A DNA stretch of 7,799 bases from QYQL01 sp041674265 (GTDB lineage Bacteria; Verrucomicrobiota; Verrucomicrobiia; Chthoniobacterales; Terrimicrobiaceae). The stretch lies in the NCBI GenBank assembly GCA_041674265.1, contig JBAYWC010000121.1, forward strand, positions 1 through 7,799, in the 5' to 3' direction. The position numbers and the translations under genes are program-made. Below, in pieces: positions 6,811 to 7,799 of the stretch (position 1 is its first letter; every line of letters begins with the position of its first letter). The notes below the pieces were generated by a model. The model saw only the letters and a list, made by a program, of their open reading frames with translations. It was not told where the DNA came from and did no database searches.

Positions 6811-6840
6811 CGGACCGCAGCCATCGGGGCTGCCGGTCCG
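6811..6840. promoter_or_regulatory. Strong 12-bp stem-loop upstream of the CNB-lpxC cluster
   Basis: The arms cggaccgcagcc (6811-6822) and ggctgccggtccg (6828-6840) pair over 12 bp with a single bulged G and a 5-nt loop. The hairpin lies in the spacer after the PEP-CTERM gene and ends 14 nt before the preferred CNB start. No U-run follows on either strand, so it is not a classic intrinsic terminator. It could be a factor-dependent 3' end for the upstream gene, a 5'-UTR structure controlling the cluster, or a small repeat. A second ggctgcc at 6843-6849 offers an alternative pairing partner. Confidence 0.5.
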
Positions 6841-6990
6841 CTGGCTGCCACAATAACCAGCCCGGCAATTTTTTGGGAAGCAATCTTTGAGGAGGTTTCG
6901 CAAAACGCTTCATTGCTAACCCCTTGATCTGTCAATGCCTGTTGTTCAGCCAGATCGCGATTCGCCCAGAGATCCAGTGACCTCCGCATG

Positions 6991-7799
6991 TCATTGCTCG
7001 GACGCCGAGCCGCAAACTTCCGTTTGAAACGGACGGCTATGGCGACGGCGCAGAAGCAACACGACCACGCTGAAGCCAATGAGCGCAACCGCCTCGGGCT
7101 CGGGCACCGAAGCCACCGTAAAAATGCCACTCGCCTGGCTGAACGTGTAGTTTGCCATGGCATCGCTTCCGGACCAAATCCCGTTGTCCAATACGAGCCC
7201 GGTTGTTCCCACAATCACCGAGTTGAAGTCGCCATTTTCCTGCGCAAAATCAAAAAGCTGATAAACGGCGGTCTGCGTGATGTCATAGCCGCTGAATCCC
7301 TGGATGCTGAGGTCGCCCCCGTAGGTGAGCAAACCGCTGACTTCAAACTGGTCAAAATCAACGCCCGCGACTCCTCCGATTCCGGCCAGTTCCATGAGCG
7401 TCGTGGAGATCGCGTCAAGCTCTGCATCCCCGATCACCGAGGTGACTCCGGGGCTGTTCCCGGGCGACAGGATTCCATAGATGGTCAGGGTCTTTCCCTC
7501 GCCAAGATTGACTGTCCCGTAACCGCTCAATCTCTGTCCGCTGCCAATGGAAAAATCGCTTTTTGCCGACACGTCGAGTGTTCCCTGTTCGTCTGCGGTT
7601 CCAACGATGATTTCCGAGCTGTTGTCAATCGTGGCCTCCGGCGCAAGAACCAGCGTCCCCGCGTTGATCGACGTCTTGCCCGTGTTTTGTGCCGCCTCGC
7701 GGCGGCTCAGAGCCCGCGACCAATGGATTGGCTGGAGTGAGGAGGAGCGCAGAAGAAGGCTGCCGCTGGTGGTCAACAACTGCCGCTTCTTGTTGCTGC
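6991..7799 (-). CDS. PEP-CTERM protein with autotransporter-type beta-strand repeat, 5' end not seen
   Basis: The frame is open to the right edge (268 codons plus stop visible). From about 7686 leftward on the strand the protein has a typical autotransporter-associated repeat: NTGKTSINAGTLVL, then GTLDVSAKS, IGSGQRLSGYGTVNLGEG, LTIYGILSPGNSPG. A Gly/Thr/Asp-rich beta domain follows. The C-terminus is a PEP-CTERM sorting signal: VPEP at 7096-7107, a hydrophobic segment ALIGFSVVVLLL and a basic RRRH cluster. Such proteins are exported, recognised by the EpsH/exosortase system and released or attached at the cell surface, often with exopolysaccharide. Upstream of 7686 the translation (basic, Ser/Leu/Arg-rich, e.g. 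SRALSRREAAQ) does not resemble the family, so the true start is unknown and the gene may be a fragment. The tail after the basic cluster is about 12 residues longer than usual. A TTG at 7779 is a possible but unsupported start. Confidence 0.8.
   Translation of the reverse strand, partial: SNKKRQLLTTSGSLLLRSSSLQPIHWSRALSRREAAQNTGKTSINAGTLVLAPEATIDNSSEIIVGTADEQGTLDVSAKSDFSIGSGQRLSGYGTVNLGEGKTLTIYGILSPGNSPGVTSVIGDAELDAISTTLMELAGIGGVAGVDFDQFEVSGLLTYGGDLSIQGFSGYDITQTAVYQLFDFAQENGDFNSVIVGTTGLVLDNGIWSGSDAMANYTFSQASGIFTVASVPEPEAVALIGFSVVVLLLRRRHSRPFQTEVCGSASEQ
7019..7033. repeat. Perfect 15-nt palindrome (7-bp arms, 1-nt centre)
   Basis: The sequence tccgtttgaaacgga is symmetric over its full length around the central base. 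It sits in the last codons of the PEP-CTERM gene, just after the basic cluster, where the protein tail is longer than usual. The centre is too short to form a stable RNA hairpin loop, so a DNA-level dyad or chance are the realistic options. Confidence 0.3.

Noticed and set aside
6797..6913. N-terminal extension of the CNB protein to the ATG at 6913
   Set aside because: The added residues are Arg/Pro/Trp-rich, unlike a CNB protein N-terminus, and would be encoded across a strong hairpin. The weak AAGGGG before 6913 keeps it possible but less likely.
6907..6935. A perfect -35 hexamer (TTGACA on the minus strand at 6930-6935) as promoter for the CNB-lpxC cluster
   Set aside because: At 16-18 nt spacing there is no acceptable -10 hexamer (TGAAGC, ATGAAG or GAAGCG), so I did not call a promoter.
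6600..7214. A 204-codon minus-strand frame bridging the PEP-CTERM gene, the spacer and the CNB gene
   Set aside because: It overlaps two better-supported genes in other frames and includes the 30-nt hairpin; no family recognised.

Overview
The window reads as chromosomal DNA of a Gram-negative bacterium, most likely a member of Verrucomicrobiota. Three things point there: an LpxC-FabZ fusion followed by lpxA, which occurs in Bacteroidetes/Chlorobi and Verrucomicrobia-type lineages; a PEP-CTERM protein with the autotransporter-like beta-strand repeats that are abundant in Verrucomicrobia; and a short palindromic repeat of the GGCACGGGCATCCTGCCC type, which I recall from verrucomicrobial intergenic DNA. 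The lineage call is inference from family knowledge, not a database result. All genes I can support lie on the minus strand, so the window reads biologically from right to left.

Right end (about 6991-7799): the 3' part of a surface or secreted beta-repeat protein with a C-terminal VPEP sorting signal. Its 5' part is outside the window or has been replaced by unrelated sequence. A spacer of about 190 bases follows, containing a strong 30-nt hairpin. Then comes a compact cluster: a single-domain cyclic-nucleotide-binding-like protein, lpxC-fabZ starting 1 nt after it, lpxA overlapping lpxC-fabZ by 4 nt (ATGA), and 18 nt later an ABC-F ATPase. The core of the cluster is early lipid A synthesis. 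LpxA and FabZ draw on the same (R)-3-hydroxyacyl-ACP pool, and LpxC commits the LpxA product to lipid A. The CNB-like protein may be a regulatory partner, and the ABC-F protein acts on the ribosome in its family.

The centre-left spacer (2131-2578) has no gene I accept. It holds several small inverted repeats, one of them the verrucomicrobial-type palindrome just after the ABC-F stop, and a weak LacI-type dyad.

Left end (1-2130): a large SNF2/DEAH helicase of the roughly 1,100-residue family found near DISARM-like and other DNA-modification defence loci. It is the most interesting object here. The reading frame is open throughout, but the protein passes directly from helicase motif V to a far C-terminal segment. 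Motif VI (the arginine-finger QRxGRxHRxGQ block) and an estimated 300 residues are missing. The junction falls on a short sequence expected at both ends of the missing piece, which suggests an in-frame microhomology deletion, or an assembly collapse. I found no tRNA, rRNA, CRISPR array or complete mobile element.
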